A stretch of DNA of 14,005 nucleotides, from NCBI GenBank assembly GCA_947631365.1, contig CANRLB010000023.1, positions 1 to 14,005 on the forward strand. Direction: 5' to 3'. The first letter of the stretch is position 1. Every line of letters starts with the position of its first letter. Made by a program: the position numbers and the translations under genes. Below, piece by piece: positions 5,957 to 13,912 of this stretch. This DNA comes from an uncultured Bacilli bacterium. Its GTDB lineage: Bacteria > Bacillota_I > Bacilli_A > RF39 > UBA660. The notes under the pieces are model-generated. The model did not search any database, was not told the DNA's origin, and worked only from the letters and a program-made list of their open reading frames with translations.

Positions 5957-7663
5957 ATGAATTTTTATGATGCTTTAAATATATTTAATTTAAATAGCAA
6001 TTACACAGAAGAAGAACTAAATAAAAAATATTATGCTTTAGCTAAACAATATCACCCAGATGCCTTAACTAATAAATCAACAGAGGAACAAGCTGCCGCT
6101 GCTGAACAATTTAAAAAAATAAATGAAGCCAAAGATATTTTAAGTAAAGCTTTAAAAGAAAGAAATTCATTTCAAAGTGGGCCAAATTACTCTAATTATA
6201 CTAGTTCTCAAAGCGAAGCTAGCAAAAGTGCTTTAAAAGAACGTAAAAAAGAGGTCTTAAGTTTTATTGAAAAAAATAGAAATGCAAGCTATGAGGTAAG
6301 AGGACAATTTGCGGGAGATATCTATAAATTTCATATATTTGTAACTAAATACATAACCTATGTGACAAATGCTGAAAGCATAAGTCTAGTTGATAATTTA
6401 TTTCTTGATTATAAAAAAGAATTAAAAGATTTTTATCATAAATTTAAAAACATTTATTTTAATAGACACCTTATACCTGAAAATTTTGATTTTGAAATTG
6501 ATAATAGTGATATTAATTTATCATTAAATGAATTCTATGAAAAGTTAAAACAAATTAAAAAGGAAAGTATAAAAAATATTTATGTAAAAGAAATTGATGA
6601 TATTATTTCTCCTTATAAATCTAATATATATTATGAAGATTTAAAAGATGAAATTGAAAAACTAAAAAACGAAACTATTAACAATATTTTAGATATTGAT
6701 TTAAATCTTTATGATTATAAAACTGAAGAAAAATATTATTTAGATAAACTTAAAAAAGATATTGCAATATTATTTAAAAGAATATCCATTAATAAACCAC
6801 TTTATTTAAATTTATTAAATTTAGTTAAGGAAAATTCTTTAAGTTTTTTAAATTTGAGGAAAATTGAAAATTTAATTACAGATTATTTATTTCCACTATA
6901 TTATCAAGACTTATTAGATGAAATTAAACATTATTTAGAATTAATTGCATGTTATGACGAGGCTGATAAGATTAGAAATAATTTAGCAAATAAATACTAT
7001 GATGCCTTAATTTGTTCAAATGATCCATATTATAAAGCTCAAATAACTAAACTTTATCATAAAATTAAGGATTTTCTTAATAAAGATCTTAAAATTAGTC
7101 TTGAAAGTCTTTCTCTTTTAAACTATATTGATTTTAATAATTATGAGGAAGCTGTAAGAATTTTTGATAAAGTAACAAATAATTTAATAACTCTTAAAAA
7201 TGTTGAAATTTATATAGGTAATTTAACATCGACAGGAACACCAGCAATATATATTAAAATTGATAATGAAGAATATAAATTAATGCAAATTAATAATGAA
7301 ACCGTTGTTTATGATTATGCCAATATTGATGATCCTAAAATATCTTTAGATACATTTATGGATAATGCTCAAGTCTTCTTTATTAAATTTGTATATGATA
7401 ATGAGGAAATAGTTGGTCTTTATAGATTTAATAATATTATTCTTGGTTTACGTAATGGTCATTTAGAATTCTTTAGTAATATAGAAATAGCTGACATAGA
7501 TATACCTGAGAAAAGTGCAGGAAAATATAGTAACAAGGATTATGTTAAAAGTTTACTTATTAATAACTATTATCAATATATTGAATTATGCAAAAAAGAA
7601 AATAAAATCTTAAATTTAAACAATTCTGAAAATGCTAATAATTTAGAAATTAAAAGAAATTAG
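5957..7663 (+). CDS. long J-domain protein, not DnaJ, function unknown (first of tandem pair)
   Basis: Predicted 568 aa, cytoplasmic, no signal or membrane helix. Residues 1-70 are a J domain: helix II (ELNKKYYALAKQY), the HPD motif at 33-35 and helix III (QFKKINEAKDILSKAL). HPD is the residue set that stimulates Hsp70 ATPase, so a link to DnaK is expected. It has none of the Gly/Phe region, CxxCxGxG zinc fingers or client-binding barrels of DnaJ. A short polar linker (70-80) leads to a long charged helical region (about 80-410, with KEIDDIISPYKSNIYYEDLKD shared in pattern with the paralogue) and a distinct beta-rich C-terminal domain (about 415-545: VEIYIG, LDTFMDNAQVFF, GLYRFNNIILGLRNGHLEFF). 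AGAGAGGG precedes the ATG. It is followed 32 bases later by a paralogue, probably in one operon. The client and role are unknown. Confidence 0.85.
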   Translation: MNFYDALNIFNLNSNYTEEELNKKYYALAKQYHPDALTNKSTEEQAAAAEQFKKINEAKDILSKALKERNSFQSGPNYSNYTSSQSEASKSALKERKKEVLSFIEKNRNASYEVRGQFAGDIYKFHIFVTKYITYVTNAESISLVDNLFLDYKKELKDFYHKFKNIYFNRHLIPENFDFEIDNSDINLSLNEFYEKLKQIKKESIKNIYVKEIDDIISPYKSNIYYEDLKDEIEKLKNETINNILDIDLNLYDYKTEEKYYLDKLKKDIAILFKRISINKPLYLNLLNLVKENSLSFLNLRKIENLITDYLFPLYYQDLLDEIKHYLELIACYDEADKIRNNLANKYYDALICSNDPYYKAQITKLYHKIKDFLNKDLKISLESLSLLNYIDFNNYEEAVRIFDKVTNNLITLKNVEIYIGNLTSTGTPAIYIKIDNEEYKLMQINNETVVYDYANIDDPKISLDTFMDNAQVFFIKFVYDNEEIVGLYRFNNIILGLRNGHLEFFSNIEIADIDIPEKSAGKYSNKDYVKSLLINNYYQYIELCKKENKILNLNNSENANNLEIKRN

Positions 7664-7695
7664 TTTTTAAATTATTAAAAAGGGGGATTTTATAA

Positions 7696-9339
7696 ATGGA
7701 CTTTCAAGAAGCACTAAATTTATTTGAATTAAATAGTGATTACACAGAAGAAGATCTAAATAAAAAATATTATACTTTAGCCAAAAAATATCATCCGGAT
7801 GCTTTGGCTAATAAATCAGTTGAAGAACAAGCATCATCGGCTGAACAATTTAAAAAAATAAATGCAGCCAAAGATATTTTAAGTAAAGCTTTAAAAGGCG
7901 AAAACTACCGAGCTGGAGGTTACTATAATTACACTAGTTATAATTATGATCCGAAAAAGAATTATGAAGATTTAAAAAAATATAAAGGAGAAATTCTAGA
8001 TTTTATTGGGAAAAATTCCTATGTAAGTAGGGAAGTTAAAGATGAATATAGTAAAATTATATATGATTTTATAAACTTTGTTTCGGAATATAAAATGTTT
8101 ATCACAAAAGAAGATGATAAAGATATAATAGATAATTTATATAATAGATATAAAATAAAGCTTAAAGATTGGTATCAAAAATTTAAAGAAGCTTTTTTTA
8201 CTAAGTATAATATATTTTTAGAAGTTCCTTATAACATTGATATTAATTTAGCTATTAATGCATTTTATGAAAATTTAATAAAGTTCAAACATAATTATAA
8301 TAATGTTATAGAAGAAATTGATGATATAATATATCCTTTTAAACAATATGCTTATTATGATGAGATTAAAGACGAAATTGAAAAATTAAGAAAAAAAACA
8401 ATTATTGACGTTTGTGATAACTATAATAAAAAACATTATTGTTATCAAAATTTAAAAGATGGTATTAAAAATTTATTTGAATTTTATTCTAGTAATAAAC
8501 CATTATATTTAGAGTTAGAAAAAATAATAAATAAAAATAACTTACCTTTCCAAGCACAACTTCAAAAACTTAAAGGAAACATTTATAAGCCAATATTTCA
8601 ACTTTATTATATGAATTTAAAGTTAGAAGTTAATCGTTTAGGAGGTATACTTAATCATTACGGTGAAATAAGGGAAATTGAAAATAATCTAACTATTAAA
8701 TATAATGACGCTATAAAAAATATAAAAGATAAAATGCATAGAGATATGATAGGTTACTTATACAATAAGATAATTAATTTTTTAGGAAGCAAAATTGAGA
8801 CAAGTTTTGAAAGCCTTCAACTACTTAATAAAATTAATTTTGTTAATTTTGAAGAAGATTTAAATATTTATGAAAGTGTTGATAATTTTTTAATTACTGA
8901 TAAAAAAGTTGAAATTTATTTAAGAACAAATAGCACCGATACAGTAGCGGACAAACATATTAAAATTGCTGATGAAGAATATGATATGTTATCTATTAAT
9001 GGTGAAAAAGTAATTAATGAAATTTATAATAATGTAGATAATAGCGTTATTTCTTTAGATGAATTCATGAATCTTGCCAGTGAATTTTTTGTAACATTTG
9101 ATTGGAATGGTGAACATTGTATTGGCCTTTACCGTGTTAGTGGATTAGTCTTATGTATTTATAAAGGTCATTTAGAATTTTTAAATGGTGTTATGATAGC
9201 AAATATCGAATTTCCTGAAGAAAAAGAATTTAGTAAACTAAGATGGAAAAAATTTATTAAAAGTTTGATTATTAATGCTTGCTATAGCGATATTGAAAAA
9301 TTTAAAGAAAATAATAAGGAAAAGAAAATTACAAGATAA
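7696..9339 (+). CDS. long J-domain protein, not DnaJ, function unknown (second of tandem pair)
   Basis: Predicted 547 aa with the same plan as the gene before it: J domain at 1-70 with HPD at 33-35, a Tyr-rich linker (about 71-85), a helical middle with EEIDDIIYPFKQYAYYDEIKD, and a C-terminal domain (about 404-530: KVEIYL, ISLDEFMNLASEFF, GLYRVSGLVLCIYKGHLEFL). No zinc-finger or membrane segment. The middle and C-terminal parts have diverged clearly from the paralogue, while the J-domain DNA is close to identical over one stretch, so the pair shares its Hsp70 contact but may bind different clients or form a heteromer. AGGGGG lies 9 bases before the ATG. The gene ends inside the 5' arm of a bidirectional terminator. 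Confidence 0.85.
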   Translation: MDFQEALNLFELNSDYTEEDLNKKYYTLAKKYHPDALANKSVEEQASSAEQFKKINAAKDILSKALKGENYRAGGYYNYTSYNYDPKKNYEDLKKYKGEILDFIGKNSYVSREVKDEYSKIIYDFINFVSEYKMFITKEDDKDIIDNLYNRYKIKLKDWYQKFKEAFFTKYNIFLEVPYNIDINLAINAFYENLIKFKHNYNNVIEEIDDIIYPFKQYAYYDEIKDEIEKLRKKTIIDVCDNYNKKHYCYQNLKDGIKNLFEFYSSNKPLYLELEKIINKNNLPFQAQLQKLKGNIYKPIFQLYYMNLKLEVNRLGGILNHYGEIREIENNLTIKYNDAIKNIKDKMHRDMIGYLYNKIINFLGSKIETSFESLQLLNKINFVNFEEDLNIYESVDNFLITDKKVEIYLRTNSTDTVADKHIKIADEEYDMLSINGEKVINEIYNNVDNSVISLDEFMNLASEFFVTFDWNGEHCIGLYRVSGLVLCIYKGHLEFLNGVMIANIEFPEEKEFSKLRWKKFIKSLIINACYSDIEKFKENNKEKKITR

Positions 9340-9372
9340 AAAAAGCTGACTATTTTGATAATCAGCTTTTTT
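9339..9372. terminator. bidirectional intrinsic terminator
   Basis: Stem AAAAAAGCTGA (9339-9349) / TCAGCTTTTTT (9362-9372) with a 12-base loop and U-tracts in both directions. It ends the J-domain operon on the plus strand and overlaps the stop codon of the small minus-strand gene that closes the pheST transcript. Confidence 0.88.
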
Positions 9373-9616
9373 ATTTATTTTTAGTTAATGTTCTATTCAG
9401 AGATTTTTCTTGCTCTACTTCTTCTCTAATGCCCACAACAGGAATGGCAATTCCTTGAGTATCATACTCATAATATGCATGGTATCTTCCTGGGGTATAT
9501 TGAGACTTTTGTAAATAAAAACTATTTTCTTCGCTTGTACCGATGGTTAAATGCTGAGGCCTATATTTAAGTTTACTATAATCGATATTTGGTCGTTCAA
9601 TTTTTTTATTTTCCAT
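9371..9616 (-). CDS. small protein of unknown function, downstream of pheT
   Basis: Predicted 81 aa, soluble, no membrane segment or cysteine. The middle is rich in Tyr, Gln and Gly (FYLQKSQYTPGRYHAYYEYD) and may form beta strands; the C-terminal 20 residues are charged and probably helical or disordered (IREEVEQEKSLNRTLTKNK). I do not recognise the family. Support for a real gene: a strong AGGAGG ribosome binding site, 5 bases before the ATG, whose first bases overlap the TAG stop of pheT (gap 8 bases), and a terminator at its end. It is therefore probably co-transcribed and translationally coupled with pheST under the same T-box. Confidence 0.75.
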   Translation of the reverse strand: MENKKIERPNIDYSKLKYRPQHLTIGTSEENSFYLQKSQYTPGRYHAYYEYDTQGIAIPVVGIREEVEQEKSLNRTLTKNK

Positions 9617-9624
9617 AAAACCTC

Positions 9625-12024
9625 CTACTTATCTCTAATTGTAGCATTATATTTATGACATATATTATCAATAATTTTATTAAATACTTCCATTACTTCT
9701 TCTTCGGTTAAAGTTCTCGTTTTATCTTCAAATGTTAAGTTATAAGCAATTGATTTTTTGCCTTCATCTATTTTATCACCAGTATAGACATCAAAGATTT
9801 TAACGTTTGTTAAAAGTTTTCCACCACAAGTTTTAATATCTTTAACTAAATCTAAAGCTTGTATAGATTTATCTACTACAAAGGCAACATCTTTTTCAAT
9901 TGTTGGATATTTATTAAGTTCAGTATATTTAATATCACTTGTTTTATGAGTAAATAGACTAGTTAAAGATAGTTCACAAACATAAACATCTTCTTTAGTA
10001 ACATTTGGGTGTAATTTACCAAAATATCCAATAGGTGTACCATCAACAATGATTTCACTATTAATTTTAGGATGAATTTCTTTAGGTAAATTGTCACTTA
10101 GTTTTAAAGAATAGCGATTAGATAATCCTAAATATTCAAGTAAATTTTCAACTACCCCTTTAATTAAATAGAAGTCAGTTTCATAATTTAAACTATTCCA
10201 AGTATTAGATAAATATTTACCCGTCATTACAAATGCTAATTTAGTATCTTCTATATATTCACTTTCTACTTCACTATAAACATTAGCTATTTCATATAAA
10301 TAAATATCTTTATTCTTTTTATTTAAATTATAGTTAACAACTTCCATTATAGAATTTAGTAAACTTTGTCTTATTACACTTCTTTCTTTTAACATTGGTT
10401 TTAAAAGTTTAATTGAAGGATTAAAGTTATAATTATATTTATTAATATCTTCTTCACTAATTAAAGTATATGTTCTTATTTCATTAAAGCCTAAAGTACG
10501 CATTCTTTTAGAAACAATTTTTCTAAATTTAATATTATCGCGATATACACCTTTTTTAGTTCTAATTAAAGGGAGCGTTGGTACAATATTATCATAGCCC
10601 ATTAATCTTCCTACTTCTTCAATTATATCTTCTTTTTGAGGATAAATATCTTGTCTTCTATTAGGAACAACTACTTCATATTCACTATTTTCCTCATGAT
10701 ATGTAAAACCTAAATTGGTAAGAGTAACTTTAACATCATTATCTTCTACTTTCATACCTAGAATAGAATTAAAATCTTTTAAAGTAACTTTGATAACTTT
10801 AGGTGTTTTATCAACTTTATCATAAGAAATACTACCTTTAACAATTTTAGCATCGGCATATTTTTCTAGTAAATGGCAAGCTCTTTTTAAAGCAAGTAAA
10901 CAGTATTCATAATTAAGAGGTTTTTCAAACCGAAGACTTGCCTCACTACGAAGGCCTAATCTAATTGAAGTATATCTTATATTATAGGGATTAAACATTG
11001 CTGATTCAATTAAAATATTTTTAGTACTCTCGGTTATACCTGAATTAAGGCCACCCATAACACCAGCGACACACAAAGGAGTATTGCCATCAGTAATTAA
11101 AATATCATCTTTAATTAAATTTCTTTCTTCTTTATCTAAAGTAATTATTTTTTCGCCATCTTTAGCCATTCTAACAACTATTTTATCCCCAACAACATCT
11201 TTATCAAAAAAGTGAAGAGGTTGACCATATTCAAGCATAACATAGTTAGATATATCGACAACATTATTAATACTTCTTACTCCCGCAACTTCAAGACGAT
11301 GTTTAATAAATTCAGGAGATTCTTTGATTTTAACATCTTTAGCAATCATTAAATTATACATATAAACATTTGGAGTTTCTACCTCTAAAGATACTTGATC
11401 ATTAATATTTTCATCTATTTCTTTAAAACTTACATCCGGCATTGTTACTTGTTTTTTAAGGACTGCCGCTACTTCATAAGCAAAAGGAATATGATTATTA
11501 CAATCAGTACGATTGGGATTTAAATCAAGTTCATAAGTGGTATCGGATACTCCTAAAAAGTCTAGAGCATTTTCACCAATTGGAGCATTACTAGAAAGTT
11601 CACAAATACCTTTACTATAAGTTTCTTCCGTTTTTTCTTCTAAACCAAGTTCAAATAAAGCACAAAGCATACCATTTGACTCAACTCCCCGGATAGTGCT
11701 TTTTTTAATTTCAAATGTTTTATCGCCATCAGGAAGATTACATCCCGGAAGTGCAACAATTACTTTAATCCCTTCTCGAACGTTCGGAGCACCACAGACA
11801 ATTTGTAAAGTTTCTTTACCCACATTTACCTTACATACATGTAAGTGGTCACTATCAGGATGATCTATACACTCTAAAACTTCACCAACAACTAAATTAT
11901 CAATCTTAGTTGTTGTTACTTTTTCAACATTAATACCTGATCTAGTAATTTTATTTGCTAAAGATACTTTATCTTCATCTTTAACTGGAACATAATCATT
12001 GATCCAATTTAAACTAATTGCCAT
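9625..12024 (-). CDS. pheT: phenylalanine--tRNA ligase beta subunit
   Basis: Beta subunit (799 aa, normal bacterial length) of the heterotetrameric enzyme that charges tRNA-Phe. Visible domains: an N-terminal B1 region with an embedded EMAP/OB-type tRNA-binding domain (about 40-150, HPDSDHLHVCKVNVG, IVCGAPNVREG); B3/B4 editing region with YVMLEYGQPLHFFD and VAGVMGG; B5 region (about 400-480, ending IEEVGRLMGYDNI); the catalytic-like fold; and the C-terminal FDX-ACB anticodon-binding domain (last ~95 residues, KYPTIEKDVAFVVD). The start is the ATG of MAISLNWIND at 12024, 1 base after the pheS stop, with AAGGGAG 7 bases upstream inside the last pheS codons. The in-frame ATG at 12045 lies within pheS and is rejected. 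Confidence 0.97.
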   Translation of the reverse strand: MAISLNWINDYVPVKDEDKVSLANKITRSGINVEKVTTTKIDNLVVGEVLECIDHPDSDHLHVCKVNVGKETLQIVCGAPNVREGIKVIVALPGCNLPDGDKTFEIKKSTIRGVESNGMLCALFELGLEEKTEETYSKGICELSSNAPIGENALDFLGVSDTTYELDLNPNRTDCNNHIPFAYEVAAVLKKQVTMPDVSFKEIDENINDQVSLEVETPNVYMYNLMIAKDVKIKESPEFIKHRLEVAGVRSINNVVDISNYVMLEYGQPLHFFDKDVVGDKIVVRMAKDGEKIITLDKEERNLIKDDILITDGNTPLCVAGVMGGLNSGITESTKNILIESAMFNPYNIRYTSIRLGLRSEASLRFEKPLNYEYCLLALKRACHLLEKYADAKIVKGSISYDKVDKTPKVIKVTLKDFNSILGMKVEDNDVKVTLTNLGFTYHEENSEYEVVVPNRRQDIYPQKEDIIEEVGRLMGYDNIVPTLPLIRTKKGVYRDNIKFRKIVSKRMRTLGFNEIRTYTLISEEDINKYNYNFNPSIKLLKPMLKERSVIRQSLLNSIMEVVNYNLNKKNKDIYLYEIANVYSEVESEYIEDTKLAFVMTGKYLSNTWNSLNYETDFYLIKGVVENLLEYLGLSNRYSLKLSDNLPKEIHPKINSEIIVDGTPIGYFGKLHPNVTKEDVYVCELSLTSLFTHKTSDIKYTELNKYPTIEKDVAFVVDKSIQALDLVKDIKTCGGKLLTNVKIFDVYTGDKIDEGKKSIAYNLTFEDKTRTLTEEEVMEVFNKIIDNICHKYNATIRDK

Positions 12025-12025
12025 T

Positions 12026-13075
12026 TTAATACTCCCTTCTATCAAACTCTTTTAAAGTTCTTATATCATGATTAACATAGAATGTTCTTATGTCATTAAT
12101 CCCATATTTAAGCATTGCTAGTCTTTCAAGGCCAAAGCCAAAAGCAAAGCCATTCCAAACACTAGGATCATAGCCACAATTTTTAAGAACTATTGGATTT
12201 ACCATCCCAGCGCCCCCAACAGTAATCCAACCAGTACCCTTGCAAAGACTACAGCCCTTACCATTACAATTAAAACAACTAATATCCATTTCGACACTAG
12301 GTTCGGTAAAAGGATAGAATGATGGCCTAAATCTAGTTTCTCTAGATTTACCAAATAACATTTTGGCAACTGCCTCAAAAGTTCCTTTTAAATCCCCTAA
12401 AGTAATATCTTTATCAACAAGTAATCCTTCCATTTGGGTAAATTCATGAGAATGGGTAGCATCATCTTCATCTCTTCTATAAGTTTTACCAGGGCAAATG
12501 ATTCTTATTGGTTCACTTCCCCCACATCTAAGCATTTCTCTTACTTGTACGGGACTAGTTTGACTTCGAAGTAAATATTCATCCCCCTTTATATAAAAGG
12601 TATCTTGGGCATCTCTTGCAGGATGACCTTTAGGTAAATTTAAAAGTTCAAAATTATATAAATCCTTTTCTACTTCTGGTCCTTCAACAACATCATAACC
12701 CATACTCATTAAAAGACCTTCTAAACTTTCAATAATTCTTTCTAATGGATGTGCACTTCCTACTTCTATTTTCGTACCTGGAAGACTTACATCAATTGCT
12801 TCCTTATTTAATTTTTCATTAACTAATTTTTCTTCTAAATCTTTACTTATCTTCTCATAATTTTCATTAAAAATATTTTTAAGTTCATTAACATTCATTC
12901 CAAATTCTTTTTTAGATTCATTAGGTACATCTTTAATCTTACTACTAAGTTCAGTTATAGAGCCATTTTTCCCCATGTATTGTTGCTTAAGAGTATCTAG
13001 CATTTCTTTAGTATTAATATCATTAAATACTGTTTCTAATTCTTTTTTAATTTTATTTATTTCTTCATTATACAT
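12026..13075 (-). CDS. pheS: phenylalanine--tRNA ligase alpha subunit
   Basis: Catalytic alpha subunit (349 aa) of phenylalanyl-tRNA synthetase. An N-terminal coiled-coil arm (about 1-90) that contacts tRNA is followed by the class II catalytic core: LLRSQTSPVQVREM, DDATHSHEFTQMEG and motif 3 GFAFGFGLERLAMLKYGI. A Cys-rich insert near residue 267 (CFNCNGKGCSLCKGTGW) is of the kind found in many Firmicutes PheS and may bind a metal. The start ATG has AAGGAGA 6 bases upstream. It is preceded by a Phe T-box leader and followed by pheT with a 1-base gap. Confidence 0.97.
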   Translation of the reverse strand: MYNEEINKIKKELETVFNDINTKEMLDTLKQQYMGKNGSITELSSKIKDVPNESKKEFGMNVNELKNIFNENYEKISKDLEEKLVNEKLNKEAIDVSLPGTKIEVGSAHPLERIIESLEGLLMSMGYDVVEGPEVEKDLYNFELLNLPKGHPARDAQDTFYIKGDEYLLRSQTSPVQVREMLRCGGSEPIRIICPGKTYRRDEDDATHSHEFTQMEGLLVDKDITLGDLKGTFEAVAKMLFGKSRETRFRPSFYPFTEPSVEMDISCFNCNGKGCSLCKGTGWITVGGAGMVNPIVLKNCGYDPSVWNGFAFGFGLERLAMLKYGINDIRTFYVNHDIRTLKEFDRREY

Positions 13076-13090
13076 AAATTATCTCCTTTT

Positions 13091-13161
13091 AAATAAAAAA
13101 TTTCATAAATAAACTAGGTAAAGGACGAGATTCCCGCGGTACCACCTTTATTTATGAAATT
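13091..13161 (-). terminator. possible A/U-only terminator hairpin enclosing the T-box core
   Basis: A perfect 15-base inverted repeat (13099-13113 with 13147-13161; arms AATTTCATAAATAAA and its complement) encloses the T-box core, and on the minus strand is followed by UUUUAUUU. It could be the leader's terminator, but the stem has only one G-C pair and a 33-base loop, and it can form together with the antiterminator, so its role is uncertain. Confidence 0.4.
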
Positions 13162-13309
13162 ATTCATACACTTTAATTCGTAATGTGAATTATTCAACAA
13201 CATTCATTAATTGAAATTCAATTTATTATTTATCTATAAATATTTGCACCAATTATATTTATTCTCTAAATTAGAAATAATAAATTTACTTATATTAAAT
13301 CTTCATGTT
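13099..13309 (-). promoter_or_regulatory. T-box leader sensing tRNA-Phe, upstream of pheST
   Basis: The minus-strand RNA carries the T-box core GGUGGUACCGCGG (13134-13146); the UGGU bulge matches a tRNA with A before CCA. Stem I can be traced: base helix AACAU (13305-13309) / AUGUU (13199-13203) with a GA-rich kink, helix UUAAU/AUUAA, a 12-bp A/U helix above the specifier loop, a distal 8-bp helix and an apical GGUGCAA resembling known T-box apical loops. The specifier loop reads GAAU-UUC-A, giving UUC (Phe) at 13213-13215. The antiterminator pairs AAAGG with CCUUU (13120-13124). Uncharged tRNA-Phe should bind both the specifier and the UGGU bulge and turn pheST on. Confidence 0.95.
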
Positions 13310-13313
13310 TTTT

Positions 13314-13342
13314 AGATTAATAATTTTCAGCTTTTCTTTCAA
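13314..13342 (-). promoter_or_regulatory. weak candidate promoter of the pheST T-box transcript, inside the rbr 3' end
   Basis: Minus-strand TTGAAA (13337-13342), 17-base spacer, TAATCT (13314-13319, 3 of 6). The predicted start near 13307 coincides with the T-box 5' end. Because Stem I begins only 7 bases after the rbr stop, any pheST promoter must lie within rbr, or else pheST is read from the rbr promoter. Confidence 0.25.
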
Positions 13343-13856
13343 AGAAACTTTGAGCATGTTTACATACTGGGCATACTTCTGGAGCTTTTTTACCAATTAC
13401 TATATGTCCACAGTTACGGCAGATCCAAATACGATCATCTTCGCTTGAGAATACTAAACCTTCATCAATATTAGAAATTAATTTTCTATATCTTTCTTCA
13501 TGTTCTTTTTCAATCTTACCAACACTTTCAAATAGATAAGCAATATGATCAAAACCTTCTTCTTTGGCTACTTTCGCAAATTCAGCGTACATATCTGTCC
13601 ATTCATAATTTTCCCCAGCTGCAGCATCTTCTAAGTTAGTATGCGTATCAGGAACATCACCACCATGTAATTCTTTAAACCATAATTTAGCATGTTCTTT
13701 TTCATTATTAGCAGTTTCTTCAAAAATAGCAGCAATTTGTTCATAACCATCTTTTCTTGCTTTACTAGCATAATAAGTATACTTATTTCTTGCTTGACTT
13801 TCACCAGCAAAGGCTGCCATTAAGTTAGCCTCAGTCTTTGAACCTTTAAGTTCCAT
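13317..13856 (-). CDS. rbr: rubrerythrin
   Basis: Cytoplasmic diiron peroxidase (179 aa, usual length) that reduces hydrogen peroxide in anaerobes and microaerophiles, fed electrons by NAD(P)H or rubredoxin systems. The N-terminal ferritin-like four-helix domain has E19 (AGESQARNKY), E52-x-x-H55 and E116-x-x-H119 as iron ligands; the C-terminal rubredoxin-like domain has C146-x-x-C149 and C162-x-x-C165 (ICRNCG, VCPVCK). AAGGAAG lies about 8 bases before the ATG. It has its own promoter and no terminator of its own before the pheST T-box. It suggests an anaerobic or oxygen-sensitive host. Confidence 0.97.
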   Translation of the reverse strand: MELKGSKTEANLMAAFAGESQARNKYTYYASKARKDGYEQIAAIFEETANNEKEHAKLWFKELHGGDVPDTHTNLEDAAAGENYEWTDMYAEFAKVAKEEGFDHIAYLFESVGKIEKEHEERYRKLISNIDEGLVFSSEDDRIWICRNCGHIVIGKKAPEVCPVCKHAQSFFERKAENY

Positions 13857-13883
13857 TTATAACACTTCCTTTTTCTAACAAAG

Positions 13884-13912
13884 ATTATAAAGCATATCTT
13901 AAAAAAAGTAAA
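13884..13912 (-). promoter_or_regulatory. promoter of rbr
   Basis: Minus-strand TTTACT (13907-13912), 17-base spacer, TATAAT (13884-13889). Predicted start near 13877, with a UTR of about 20 bases. A partial PerR-like box overlaps the -10 (13876-13890). The remaining DNA to the window end (13913-14005) is AT-rich and shows no gene or clear structure. Confidence 0.65.

Noticed and set aside
5957..9339. Annotation of the J-domain genes as dnaJ chaperones
   Set aside because: No Gly/Phe linker, zinc-finger CxxCxGxG repeats or client-binding domain; only the J domain is shared, and dnaK/grpE are absent here.
12025..12045. Upstream start of pheT inside pheS
   Set aside because: It adds seven residues not found in PheT, and the ATG at 12024 has a well-placed SD.
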